DNA from: Bacteroidales bacterium
GTDB lineage: Bacteria; Bacteroidota; Bacteroidia; Bacteroidales; UBA932
DNA: 59,626 nucleotides
Direction: 5' to 3'
Assembly (NCBI GenBank): GCA_017960585.1
Contig: JAGCYX010000082.1
Span: forward strand, 1 to 59,626
Part shown: positions 7,505-15,840 of the stretch, one piece after another
How positions within the stretch are numbered: the stretch's first letter is position 1
Layout: the number at the start of each line of letters is the position of its first letter
Translations under genes and position numbers: made by a program
Notes under the pieces: model-generated
The model's input: the letters and a program-made list of their open reading frames with translations, nothing else
Database searches by the model: none
Told to the model about the DNA's origin: nothing

Positions 7505-8525
7505 AAGCTTGGAGGGATTGTAGCAGTTTGTCGTTCTCGGAGGTGAGTCCGATGGTGATGCGCAGGCAGCCCGTGCAGCCGTTCACGCGGTTGCGGTTGC
7601 GCACGATGATGCCGTCGGCGATCAGGTGCGCGTAGAGCGCGTCGGCGTCGTCCACCTGCACCAGCAGGAAGTTGGCGTCGCTGGGATAGACGCGGCGCAC
7701 GAAGCCGAAGGAGGGGAGCGCCGCCGCTACGCGGGCGCGCTGGGCGACGATCTCGGCCACCTGGCCGTCGATGGGCTTGTCCAGCGCCGCGGAGACGAGC
7801 TCCTGGGTGGACTGGTTGATGTTGTAGGGATATTTGACCATCGACATCAGCCGGATGATGTAGGGGCTGGCGAAGGCCATGCCGAGACGCAGTCCCGCGA
7901 GCCCGTAGGCCTTGGACAGCGTCTGGAAGATCACGAGGTTGGGGAACTCCGGCAGGCGGGTGCGCAGGCTGCCCTTCGCGCTGAAGTCGGCGTAGGCCTC
8001 GTCCAGCACCACGACGCCGGGGAAGCGGCGGATGAGTGCCTCCAGCTCGGCGGTCGGGAACGCGTTGCCCGACGGGTTGTTGGGGCTGCACAGGAAGAGC
8101 AGCTTGGTGCGCGCGTCCGTTGCGGCGAGCAGGGCCTCCGTCGGGAGGGAGAAGTCCGGCCCGAGGGAGACGCGGCGCATCTCGATGTCGTTGATGTCGG
8201 CCGCGACGTTGTACATCCCGTAGCTGGGATCGATCGCGACGGCGTTGTCCACGCCCGGGGTGCAGAAGATGCGGAACATCAGGTCGATGGCCTCGTCGCT
8301 GCCGTTGCCCAGGAAGATGCTCTCCGCGGGCACGCCCTTGATGGCGGACAGCTTGGCCTTGAGCTCCTTCTGGCGCGGATCCGGATAGCGGTTCCAGCCC
8401 GTGGGGTAGGGGCTCTCGTTGGCATCCAGGAAGATGCCCAGCTTGCCTTGGTATTCGTCGCGCGCCGTGCTGTAGGGGCACAGGGCCCGGATGTTGGGCC
8501 GGACCAGGGATTCGATGCTATTCAT
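7479..8525 (-). CDS. hisC: Histidinol-phosphate aminotransferase
   Basis: This PLP enzyme transfers an amino group from glutamate to imidazole-acetol phosphate. The 348-residue fold type I aminotransferase shows LDANESPYP at the amino terminus, the NGSDEAIDL cofactor loop, SPNNPSG, DEAYADF, and the PLP lysine in TLSKAYGLAGLRLG (about 207). The gene overlaps hisD by 8 bp upstream and hisB by 26 bp downstream. Aminotransferases can have mixed substrates, but the operon position makes HisC secure. Confidence 0.97.
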   Translation of the reverse strand: MNSIESLVRPNIRALCPYSTARDEYQGKLGIFLDANESPYPTGWNRYPDPRQKELKAKLSAIKGVPAESIFLGNGSDEAIDLMFRIFCTPGVDNAVAIDPSYGMYNVAADINDIEMRRVSLGPDFSLPTEALLAATDARTKLLFLCSPNNPSGNAFPTAELEALIRRFPGVVVLDEAYADFSAKGSLRTRLPEFPNLVIFQTLSKAYGLAGLRLGMAFASPYIIRLMSMVKYPYNINQSTQELVSAALDKPIDGQVAEIVAQRARVAAALPSFGFVRRVYPSDANFLLVQVDDADALYAHLIADGIIVRNRNRVNGCTGCLRITIGLTSENDKLLQSLQAYEKGDIHR

Positions 8526-9801
8526 GGCCGACGCGGATTTTGACGGCGTTGGCGTGGGCCTGCAAGCCTTCCGCCTCCGCCATGGTGACGATGGTTTCCG
8601 AGAGGCCGCGCAGGCCTTCCGGCGTGAGTTCCTGCAAGGTCATCTTGCGGTAGTAGCTGTCCAGGTTGACCCCGCTGAAGGAGCGGGCCCAGCCGCAGGT
8701 GGGCAAGGTGTGGTTGGTGCCGGAGGCGTAATCGCCCGCACTTTCCGGCGTCCAGGCGCCCACGAACACGCTGCCGGCCGCGGTAATGCGGCTCGCCAGC
8801 CCCCAGGGATCCTGCACGGCGAGGATGAGGTGTTCGGGCGCGTAGGCATTCGCGAACGCGACGCGGTCCTCGCGGTCCTCGAGCACGATACAGCGGCTCT
8901 TGTCGAGCGCTTTCCACGCGAAGTCCGCGCGGGGCAGCTCGCTGACCTGCCGTTCCACTTCGGCGCGGACGGCTTCCGCGGTCTGCGTGTCGGTGCAGAC
9001 CAGCATCACCTGGCTGTCGGCGCCGTGCTCCGCCTGCGAGAGCAGGTCGGCGGCGGCGAAGGAGGCGGGGGAGGACCCGTCGGTGATGACCATCACCTCG
9101 GACGGTCCGGCGGGCATGTCGATGGCCACCGTCCCGGCGGACAGCAGCTGCTTGGCGGTGGTGACATACTGGTTGCCGGGGCCGAAGATCTTGTCCACCT
9201 TGGGGACGGACTGCGTGCCGTAGGCCATGGCGGCCACGGCCTGGGCGCCGCCGAGCTTGAATATGCGTTTCACGCCGCAGTAGGCGGCGGTGTAGAGCAC
9301 GTCCGCGTTGACCTTCCCGTCCTTGCCCGCGGGGGTGCAGAGCACCACCTCGGGGCACTGCGCGATGGAGGCCGGCACGGCCAGCATCAGCACGGTCGAG
9401 AAGAGGGGAGCGGTGCCGCCGGGGATGTAGAGACCCACCCGCTCGATAGGAACGGGCCGCTGGATGCAGCGCACGCCGGGGGCCGTCTGCACGCAGATCT
9501 CCTTCGGCCGCTGGGCCTCGTGGAAGGCGCGAATGTTGCTCTCGGCCTGACTCACGGCGCGCTTGACGGCGTCGCTGACCTTCGCTTCCGCGTCCCGGAT
9601 CTCCTCGGGCGTCACTTCGATGGCACCCAGCGGGCGTCCGTCGATCTCCAGCGAAAGCTCGCGGAGGGCGTCGTCACCCTTTTCGCGCACGCGCTGCAGG
9701 ATGCCCTCCACGCGCTCGCGGACGACCGGATTGGCGGCCGACGGGCGGGCGCAGAGCGCTTCCCATTGCTCCCTGGGCGGGTTGATATAGCTTTCCAACA
9801 T
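8518..9801 (-). CDS. hisD: Histidinol dehydrogenase
   Basis: HisD is the zinc- and NAD-dependent enzyme that oxidises L-histidinol to L-histidine, the last two steps of the pathway. The 427-residue protein has [21 protein letters not shown] and [12 protein letters not shown] (zinc and histidinol ligands), and the late [13 protein letters not shown] motif. The start at 9801 is 3 bp after the hisG stop. The length is normal for the family. Confidence 0.98.
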   Translation of the reverse strand: MLESYINPPREQWEALCARPSAANPVVRERVEGILQRVREKGDDALRELSLEIDGRPLGAIEVTPEEIRDAEAKVSDAVKRAVSQAESNIRAFHEAQRPKEICVQTAPGVRCIQRPVPIERVGLYIPGGTAPLFSTVLMLAVPASIAQCPEVVLCTPAGKDGKVNADVLYTAAYCGVKRIFKLGGAQAVAAMAYGTQSVPKVDKIFGPGNQYVTTAKQLLSAGTVAIDMPAGPSEVMVITDGSSPASFAAADLLSQAEHGADSQVMLVCTDTQTAEAVRAEVERQVSELPRADFAWKALDKSRCIVLEDREDRVAFANAYAPEHLILAVQDPWGLASRITAAGSVFVGAWTPESAGDYASGTNHTLPTCGWARSFSGVNLDSYYRKMTLQELTPEGLRGLSETIVTMAEAEGLQAHANAVKIRVGHE

Positions 9802-9804
9802 GGT

Positions 9805-10656
9805 CTACGGAATGATTTTGTCGATGTTCAGGACCAGGATGCCCTCGGCGCCGATCGCCTTGAGCTGCTTGATCTTGTCCCAGAGGTCGTCCTCGTCCAC
9901 CACGGAGTGCATGGAGCACCAGCCCTCGGCGGCGAGCGGCATTACGGTCGGGCTCCGCATGGCGGGCAGGATGCGGGTGGCTTCCTCCACGGAGGCCTGC
10001 GGGAGGTTCATCAGGATGTATTTCTTGCGGCGGCTGACCATGGCCGAATCGATGCGGAAGAGCATCTCGTCCAGGATCTCCTGCTGGTCGGCGGTGAGCT
10101 GGCCATTGGAGATGAGCACCGCTTCCGACCAGAAGATCTTCTCCACCTCGACCAGCCCGTTGGATACGAGCGTGCCGCCGGAGGAGACGATGTCGAAGAT
10201 GGCGTCGGCGATGTCGGCGGCGGGAGCGATCTCCACGGAGCCGGTGATCACCTCGATGCGGGCCTGGATGCCCTGCTCGTCGAGCCATTTCTTGAGAATG
10301 CGGGGATAGGAGGTGGCGATGCGCTTGCCCTGGAACCACTGCGGGCCGTTGTAGTCCGCGGCCTTGGGAACGGCCAGGGAGATGCGGCAGGCGCCGAAGC
10401 CGAGTTTCTTGACGATCTGCACGGGCAGGCCGTGTTCTTCGACCTCGTTGAGGCCGACGATGCCGAGCGCCGCCGTGCCGCTGGAGACGACCTGCGGGAT
10501 GTCGTCATCGCGCATATAAAGGAGTTCCAGGGGGAAATTGGGAGCCTGGGACAGGAATTTCCGGCGCGAGTCGTCGATGTCGATTCCGATCTCGCGCAGC
10601 AGGGCGGTGCTGTCTTCGTTCAGCCGGCCTTTGGATTGAATGGCTAATCTGATCAT
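9805..10656 (-). CDS. hisG: ATP phosphoribosyltransferase, long form
   Basis: HisG makes phosphoribosyl-ATP from ATP and PRPP, the first and feedback-controlled step. At 283 residues it is the long form, with two catalytic lobes (about 1-205; PRPP-loop-like DIVSSGGTLVSNGL) and a C-terminal ACT-like regulatory domain (about 210-283). It should therefore bind histidine itself and need no HisZ partner. The amino terminus MIRLAIQSKGRL fixes the start. It is the first structural gene, about 86 nt after the leader terminator. Confidence 0.97.
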   Translation of the reverse strand: MIRLAIQSKGRLNEDSTALLREIGIDIDDSRRKFLSQAPNFPLELLYMRDDDIPQVVSSGTAALGIVGLNEVEEHGLPVQIVKKLGFGACRISLAVPKAADYNGPQWFQGKRIATSYPRILKKWLDEQGIQARIEVITGSVEIAPAADIADAIFDIVSSGGTLVSNGLVEVEKIFWSEAVLISNGQLTADQQEILDEMLFRIDSAMVSRRKKYILMNLPQASVEEATRILPAMRSPTVMPLAAEGWCSMHSVVDEDDLWDKIKQLKAIGAEGILVLNIDKIIP

Positions 10657-10679
10657 ACTACTAACGTTTCTTCATCATA

Positions 10680-10737
10680 ACGGATTGTTTACCGTCATTA
10701 CGGATTGTTTACCGTCATTCCCGACCTGATCGGGAAT
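10680..10737. repeat. 20-bp tandem repeat followed by a palindrome
   Basis: Two adjacent identical 20-base units (10680-10699 and 10700-10719) read ACGGATTGTTTACCGTCATT. The second unit runs into an 8-bp inverted repeat, ATTCCCGA (10717-10724) and TCGGGAAT (10730-10737). The stretch lies in the hisG 5' leader between the attenuator terminator and the start codon, so it would be transcribed only after readthrough. Confidence 0.8.
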
Positions 10738-10742
10738 CTAAC

Positions 10743-10774
10743 AAAAAAGGCTTCCCGGACCATCCGGCAAGCCT
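10743..10774 (-). terminator. his operon attenuator (intrinsic terminator)
   Basis: On the minus strand AGGCTTGCCGGA pairs with TCCGGGAAGCCT across a short loop and is followed by six T residues, a textbook intrinsic terminator before hisG. Its 5' arm contains CCGGAT, which is perfectly complementary to ATCCGG just after the leader peptide stop (10809-10814). This gives an alternative antiterminator. A third hairpin (ACCG with CGGT, plus ATC with GAT) can form between the last His codons and that segment. This is the 1:2, 2:3, 3:4 arrangement of a classical attenuator. Confidence 0.85.
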
Positions 10775-10816
10775 CTCTCAACGCAACACGCACGCACACG
10801 ACGACCTACCGGATCC

Positions 10817-10858
10817 TCAGATTCGGTGGTGATGGTGATATGCGCGCAGTTGAGTCAT
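10817..10858 (-). CDS. hisL: His operon leader peptide
   Basis: A 13-codon open frame reads MTQLRAYHHHHRI and ends in TGA. Its four consecutive histidine codons (CAC CAT CAC CAC), its place directly before an attenuator, and the hisG-first operon downstream identify it as a leader peptide whose translation senses charged tRNA-His. Stalling on the His run would cover segment 1 and leave ATCCGG free to pair with the terminator arm, allowing readthrough. It is too short for standard gene calling. The predicted RNA start lies only about 4 nt before the ATG. Confidence 0.88.
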   Translation of the reverse strand: MTQLRAYHHHHRI

Positions 10859-10865
10859 ACTTCCG

Positions 10866-10895
10866 CAAAGATATGGATTATTTCCGGGATTTCAA
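10866..10895 (-). promoter_or_regulatory. his operon promoter (TTG-N19-TATCTTTG)
   Basis: On the minus strand a -33 TTG (10893-10895) is followed by 19 nt and the -7 box TATCTTTG (10866-10873), matching the Bacteroidota consensus. The -33 element lies inside the last codons of clpP. It places transcription start around 10862, just ahead of the leader peptide ATG. Confidence 0.75.
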
Positions 10896-11549
10896 AATCT
10901 TATCGACCATGCCGTACTGGCAGGCCTCTTCGGCCGTCATCCAGAAGTCGCGGTCGGCGTCGGCGAACACCTTGTCGTAGGGCTGGCCGCTGTGCTGGGC
11001 GATGATGGAGATGAGTTCCGCGCGGGTCTTCTCGATCTCCTTGGCGGCGATGAGGATGTCGGACGCCTGGCCTTCGGCGCCGCCGAGCGGCTGGTGGATG
11101 AGCACGCGGGAGTGGGGCAGGGCGGAGCGCTTGCCGGGCTGGCCGGCACAGAGCAGGACGGAGCCCATCGAGGCTGCCATGCCCGTGCAGATGGTGGCCA
11201 CTTCGGGCTGGATCAACTGCATGGTGTCGTAGATGGCGAGGCCGCTGGAGACCTGTCCGCCGGGGGTGTTGATGTACAGGGAGATCTCCTTGGTCGGGTC
11301 AGTGGAAGCCAGGAAGAGCAGCTGGGCGATGATGATGTTGGCCACGTCGTCGTTGATGCCGACGCCGAGGAAGACGATACGGTCCATCATCAAGCGGCTG
11401 AAGACGTCCATCGAGGCCACGTTGAGCGGGCGCTCTTCGATGATGGTCGGGTTGATGTAGGCGCTGACCGCGGCGCGGTAGTCGCCCAGGGTCTGGGAGT
11501 TGATGCCGCGGCCCAGGGTCGCGTACTGCTCGAATTCGCTCTTTTTCAT
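10878..11549 (-). CDS. clpP: ATP-dependent Clp protease proteolytic subunit
   Basis: The 223-residue serine peptidase forms the barrel of the Clp protease. The catalytic triad is visible: Ser in GMAASMGSVLL, His in HSRVLIHQPLGG, and Asp in FADADRDFWM. The fold motifs SLYINTPGGQVSSGLAIYD and the carboxyl EACQYGMVDKIL are also present. I chose the ATG at 11549 (MKKSEFEQ), 10 bp after the preceding stop; a TTG at 11570 would overlap that gene. No clpX or tig gene is adjacent. Its operon partner is a kinase-AAA+ fusion, which suggests a dedicated unfoldase. Confidence 0.95.
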   Translation of the reverse strand: MKKSEFEQYATLGRGINSQTLGDYRAAVSAYINPTIIEERPLNVASMDVFSRLMMDRIVFLGVGINDDVANIIIAQLLFLASTDPTKEISLYINTPGGQVSSGLAIYDTMQLIQPEVATICTGMAASMGSVLLCAGQPGKRSALPHSRVLIHQPLGGAEGQASDILIAAKEIEKTRAELISIIAQHSGQPYDKVFADADRDFWMTAEEACQYGMVDKILKSRK

Positions 11550-11559
11550 ATAGGGTGTT

Positions 11560-13308
11560 TTAATTGTCAAAACCGATCCTGGGCCGCTTCGGGGCCGCGA
11601 GGGAGGAAGGATTGCAGCGGAGGGACTCTTCCAGGATGCGCTGCGAGATGCATTCGTCGGCGAGCGCCGCCACCATCGCCGACTCGTTGACGATGAAGGC
11701 GATGTCGGAGGAGGCGTAGCCGTCGCTCAGGAGGGCGAGTCTGTTCAGGTCGACGTCGTCGGCTATGGGACGCCCCTTGAGGTGGATGGCGAACATGGCG
11801 CGGCGCGTCTCGGCGTCCGGAGCGGGAATCTCATATTTGAGGTCCATGCGGCCCTTGCGGAGCACGGCCGGATCGATCATGTCGATGCGGTTGGTGGTGC
11901 CGATCACGAAGACGCCGCGTTCGGCGCAGTTGTTCAGCTGCGAGAGGAACTCGTTCACCTCCTCGGCGCGGTTGCGGGCGGAGTCCGAGCCGCGGGCCGG
12001 GACGAAGGAGTCGAACTCGTCGAAGCAGATGACCGAGGGGGCGTTCTCCTCCGCCTTCTTGAACAGGTCGGCGATCTTACCCTGCGTGCCGTGGATGTAG
12101 GTGCTGCCGAGGTCGGAGCCGTTCACGAGGTAGTAGTTGAAGCCCGATTCCTCGGCGAATTTCTTGGCGAAGAAGGTCTTGCCGCAGCCCGGAGGACCGT
12201 AGAGCAGCATGCCGTTGGGCGGCAGCAGGCGGTATTTGGCCGCCTTCTCCTTGTCCTGCAGGACCCAGATCACGCGCTTGAGCAGTTCCTCTTTCAGCTC
12301 GTTCATGCCGGCCACATCGGCGAATCCGCCCTTGCCCGAGCGGTTCTGCCGGGCCTTCAGGACGACCTGGTCCTCGCGGGGCTGCTGGTTGTCCGGCGTC
12401 TGCGCCGGATCCGGCCGGGGGGCGCTGTCTTCCCGCAGGGTGATCTCCCCGGGGGTAAAGTCTTCCGAGAGCGTCTTGAGCAGCACGGATGCGTCCGGGC
12501 GCTTTGCCGGGTCGAAGTTCAGGCAGGCGTCGATGACGGCGGCCAGCTCCGGGTCGTAGTTCGCGCCCTTCGGATATTCCAGCGCGTTCTGACGCGCGCG
12601 GCCGACGCTGATCTTCTTGGAATAGAAGGAGTCGTGCGCGCCGATGTTGCAGTGCCAGGGTTCCTGGCCGGTGAGCATGTTGAAGAGGATGGCGCCGAGG
12701 GAGAAAATGTCGCTCTTCTCGTTGAAGGTGCCCATCAGGGCCTCCGGCGCCAGGAAGAAGGGGTTGAGGTCCTCCATCGGGAAGGGCACGGCGCCGCTCA
12801 CGTCGTCGTGCGTATGGCCCAGGTCGATGATGATGGGGGTGACGATGCCGTTGGAGGACGTCTCCAGCAGGATGTTGCGGGGGGTGAGGTCGTTATGGTT
12901 CAGGTCCAGCTCTTCGTTCAGGTACGCGAGCGCATCGAGAATGGGAATGAGGATGGCCTTGGCCTCGGAGGCGGTGAACTTGCGCCCCTCGCGCAGTACT
13001 TCGGACAGCAGCTTGCCGTTGAAGAAGTACGTGACCAGGTACTGGAAATCCCGGCCGTTGATCTTGCCGGAGCCGTCCGCCACATAGCGGATGATACCCG
13101 GGTGGGCGATGCCCCGGCACTGGACGATCTCCTCCACGGTGCCGTCCACCAGCATCTTGTCCGGCATGCGCCCGGTGTCGTAGAACTTCATGAAGAAAGG
13201 CACACCCTCAGCGTTCTTCACGATGTAACTGTCGTTGTAGAGGCCGGCCTTGATGAAGCGGTGGATGGTATAATCACCGAATGGGGTATTGTCTGGGAGT
13301 CGGGTCAT
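11560..13308 (-). CDS. Protein-kinase-like / AAA+ ATPase fusion with C-terminal IGF tripeptide
   Basis: The 582-residue protein joins two domains. Residues about 10-285 form an Hanks-type kinase fold: lysine in FFMKFYD (41), HND instead of HRD with the catalytic Asp at 140 and Asn145, DLG for DFG (Asp162), APE (188-190), and only a weak glycine loop. After an acidic, proline-rich linker (286-325) comes a classical-clade AAA+ module like that of FtsH/Cdc48: Walker A GPPGCGKT (371-378), Walker B ICFDEF, sensor GTTNR (470-474), and a candidate arginine finger in LRKGRMD. No membrane segment or protease domain is present. The tail ends PRIGFDN; IGF is the tripeptide ClpX uses to dock on ClpP. The gene overlaps the HAD gene by 4 bp and clpP follows after 10 bp. 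I infer a kinase-regulated unfoldase feeding ClpP; a chaperone-like ATPase unconnected to ClpP is the alternative. Confidence 0.85.
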   Translation of the reverse strand: MTRLPDNTPFGDYTIHRFIKAGLYNDSYIVKNAEGVPFFMKFYDTGRMPDKMLVDGTVEEIVQCRGIAHPGIIRYVADGSGKINGRDFQYLVTYFFNGKLLSEVLREGRKFTASEAKAILIPILDALAYLNEELDLNHNDLTPRNILLETSSNGIVTPIIIDLGHTHDDVSGAVPFPMEDLNPFFLAPEALMGTFNEKSDIFSLGAILFNMLTGQEPWHCNIGAHDSFYSKKISVGRARQNALEYPKGANYDPELAAVIDACLNFDPAKRPDASVLLKTLSEDFTPGEITLREDSAPRPDPAQTPDNQQPREDQVVLKARQNRSGKGGFADVAGMNELKEELLKRVIWVLQDKEKAAKYRLLPPNGMLLYGPPGCGKTFFAKKFAEESGFNYYLVNGSDLGSTYIHGTQGKIADLFKKAEENAPSVICFDEFDSFVPARGSDSARNRAEEVNEFLSQLNNCAERGVFVIGTTNRIDMIDPAVLRKGRMDLKYEIPAPDAETRRAMFAIHLKGRPIADDVDLNRLALLSDGYASSDIAFIVNESAMVAALADECISQRILEESLRCNPSSLAAPKRPRIGFDN

Positions 13309-13961
13309 AGCGTTGCTTGTGTACGCAAATATACGAAAAGTTCCCGGAAATCGTCGATGACGAGGTCGGGGGCGGCGGTCCGGAGGGTGGGGCGGTCCTG
13401 GTTGCCCCAGGTGACGCCGCAGGTATGGCAGCCGGCGGCGCGGCCCATCTGCAGGTCGAAGACGGTGTCGCCGACGACGAGGGATTCTTCGGCTTTTGCG
13501 CCGAGACGCTCCAGCAGCAGGAGCGCCAGGTCCGGTGCCGGTTTGGGATGGGTGACGTCTTCGTTGTTGGTGAGGGCGCTGAAATAGGACCCGATGTCGA
13601 GTCTCCGGATCAGATCGTGGAGCGACGCGCTGCTGCGGGAGGTGCAGATGGCGAGGCGCTGGCCCTCAGCGTGCAGGGCTGCGAGGCCTTCCTTTACGCC
13701 CGGGAAGAGCGTGATGCAGGGGATGGCGATGTCGTTGAACAGGCGCCGGTAGGTGGCGCAGGCCTCATCGACGCGCTCGGGAGGCGTGTCGGTGCCGCGG
13801 GCGAAGCACTGCCCGAGAGGCAGGCCGATGGTGGCCTTGATGCGCTCCGGCGTGGAGGCGGGGAGGCCCATCTCCTGCAGCGTGGCCTGCGTGCAACGGA
13901 CGATACCCTCGCTGGTGTCTGCCAGCGTCCCGTCGAAGTCGAAAAAGATATTGCGGATCAT
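13305..13961 (-). CDS. HAD hydrolase, phosphoglycolate phosphatase-like
   Basis: The 218-residue haloacid-dehalogenase phosphatase has motif I DFDGTLADT (8-16), motif II CTSRS (about 105), the motif III lysine in HPKPAPD, and motif IV GDTVFDLQMG. An alpha-helical cap sits between motifs I and II, as in Gph/PGMB-type enzymes, but the substrate cannot be read from sequence. The stop overlaps the kinase-AAA+ start as ATGA, and the start is directly adjacent to the end of the GH2 gene. A phosphatase beside a kinase-like protein is suggestive, though housekeeping phosphoglycolate or sugar-phosphate removal is equally possible. Confidence 0.88.
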   Translation of the reverse strand: MIRNIFFDFDGTLADTSEGIVRCTQATLQEMGLPASTPERIKATIGLPLGQCFARGTDTPPERVDEACATYRRLFNDIAIPCITLFPGVKEGLAALHAEGQRLAICTSRSSASLHDLIRRLDIGSYFSALTNNEDVTHPKPAPDLALLLLERLGAKAEESLVVGDTVFDLQMGRAAGCHTCGVTWGNQDRPTLRTAAPDLVIDDFRELFVYLRTQATL

Positions 13962-15767
13962 TTATTTGCTGTTATACCATTGTTGTAAAACGAAGAAGGC
14001 GTCTTTCTTCTCGCCTTTCTCGGAAACGAGCCCCTTGCGGTTGAAGTCGTCCTGGATCCCTTCCAGGGCACGGCGCGGGGAGCGGAAATCCTTGAGGATC
14101 CAGGGGGTGCAGCCGGCCAGGCCCGGGATGTTCTCCAGCATCCGGATATTGGCCTCGTAGAGGCGCACGAGGTATTCTTCCGTGAAGCGCTCGTCCGGGC
14201 TGCCGTGGCGGCCGTATTTCGCGCCGCCGCCCAGTTCCGAGATGATGACCGGCTTGTCCACCGGGAAGGTCCAGCGGACGCGGTCGCATTTCTCGACATC
14301 CCCGTCATACCAGCCGACGTATTGGTTGAAACTCAGCAGGTCCGTCAGGTTCATCAGTTCATCCGCGAGCGTCATCTGCCCGGGCGCCGTCTCATCCTTT
14401 TCCATCGCGGCGGAGACCAGGCGGGAAGGATCCAGCGTCCGCGTGCGGTCGATCAGGCGCCCCAGGAAATCCAGCCGCTGGGGCGAGCGTGGCGTCTCGT
14501 TGGCCACCGACCAGATGATGACACAGGCGCGGTTGCGGTCGCGGGCGATCATCTCGTCCAACTGGTTCTGCGCATTGGCGTAGGTCTCCTCGTTGTCCCA
14601 GGCGATGGTCCAGTAGACGGGAATCTCCGACCAGACCAGGAAGCCCAGCTCGTCGGCGGCGCGCAGCATTTTTTCGTTGTGGGGATAGTGCGCCAGGCGT
14701 ACGAAATTGCAGCCCAGCTCGCGGGCCCAGCCCAGCGTCGTGCGGGCGTGCTCCGGACTGTAGGCGCGGCCTGCTGCGGCTCCCGGACGCTCGTCGTGGA
14801 TGGAAATGCCTTTCAAGAAGATCTCCTCCCCGTTGAGCAGAATCTTGCTGCCCTGCGTGCTGACGGTCCGCAGGCCGATCTGGTCCGAGACGCTGTCCGT
14901 CTGCGCGACGACGCGGACTTCATAGCGTTTCGGGTCGTCCGGCCGCCAGAAACGGACGCTGGCCCGGCGCGGGAAGGGGATGGCGAAACTGGCCCGCCCG
15001 TCGGCGTCCGTAACCAGTTTGACGTTCATCTTGAGTTCGGGGAGCTCCACGCTGACGGCCTGCGATAGCGCGGAGCCGTCCAGTTGGACCCAGCCCTCGA
15101 CACCCTTGCGGTCGGCGGAAAGTTTGAGTTCATAATCCCTGATGAAGGTCTCCGGAACGTCCAGCAGGCGGACGCTGCGGGTGATGCCGCCGTAGTTCCA
15201 CCAGTCGGTGTTGATGGTGGGGACGCCGTCCGCGTGGCGCTTGTTGTCCACCTTGACCACCAGCGAGTTCTGCCCCGGCTTCAGTTGCTCCGTGACTTCG
15301 AAATCGAAGGCGGTGAAACCGCCCGTATGCTTGCCGATCAGGCGCCCGTTCAGGGCGGCGATCGTCTCATAGTTGGCTCCGTCGAAATGGATGAAGTAGC
15401 GGTGACCCGGCTCCGGGGCCGCGTCGAAGAGGCGCCGGTACCAGACCGTTCCTTCATAATAATATAACTTCTCCCGCTGGGTGTTCCAGTCGCCGGGCAC
15501 TTCCAGCGTGCCGGCGGCGTCGAAATCGTATTCAATCAGTTTCGTCTGGTCCTCATAGAAATGCCGGTCGGCGAAGAATGTCTGCGGCGTGGGCATCGGC
15601 ACCATCCGGTAACTGTAATAGCCGTTCTCATACGGATCCACGATAGCGCGCCATGTCCCGTCCAGGGACTGCCCGGCCCGGGCGTAAGCGTTCTGGATGG
15701 CCGGCGCTGCGGAAAGGACCGCCGACAGGCAGCAGGCAAGGGCGGTGACGAGAAGGATACGTTTCAT
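13962..15767 (-). CDS. Secreted GH2 glycoside hydrolase, probable beta-glucuronidase
   Basis: The 601-residue protein has a Sec signal peptide (about 1-20), a sugar-binding jelly-roll domain (30-205), an immunoglobulin-like domain (206-305) and a TIM barrel (306-601). The GH2 acid/base is Glu424 (WSVANETP) and the nucleophile Glu511 (IISELGGG). Near the end FNRKGL (575-580) provides the Asn-x-Lys pair that in beta-glucuronidases contacts the uronic acid carboxylate, so glucuronidase is favoured over galactosidase. It probably acts in the periplasm on host or plant glycans. The stop codon abuts the HAD start. A weak TATCTTCG box lies upstream near 15800. Confidence 0.88.
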   Translation of the reverse strand: MKRILLVTALACCLSAVLSAAPAIQNAYARAGQSLDGTWRAIVDPYENGYYSYRMVPMPTPQTFFADRHFYEDQTKLIEYDFDAAGTLEVPGDWNTQREKLYYYEGTVWYRRLFDAAPEPGHRYFIHFDGANYETIAALNGRLIGKHTGGFTAFDFEVTEQLKPGQNSLVVKVDNKRHADGVPTINTDWWNYGGITRSVRLLDVPETFIRDYELKLSADRKGVEGWVQLDGSALSQAVSVELPELKMNVKLVTDADGRASFAIPFPRRASVRFWRPDDPKRYEVRVVAQTDSVSDQIGLRTVSTQGSKILLNGEEIFLKGISIHDERPGAAAGRAYSPEHARTTLGWARELGCNFVRLAHYPHNEKMLRAADELGFLVWSEIPVYWTIAWDNEETYANAQNQLDEMIARDRNRACVIIWSVANETPRSPQRLDFLGRLIDRTRTLDPSRLVSAAMEKDETAPGQMTLADELMNLTDLLSFNQYVGWYDGDVEKCDRVRWTFPVDKPVIISELGGGAKYGRHGSPDERFTEEYLVRLYEANIRMLENIPGLAGCTPWILKDFRSPRRALEGIQDDFNRKGLVSEKGEKKDAFFVLQQWYNSK

Positions 15768-15840
15768 GACAGAGGAAAATCAGATGGTATACAATGCGAA
15801 GATACGGATAATTGACGCATATTAAAATTTATTTTATCGA

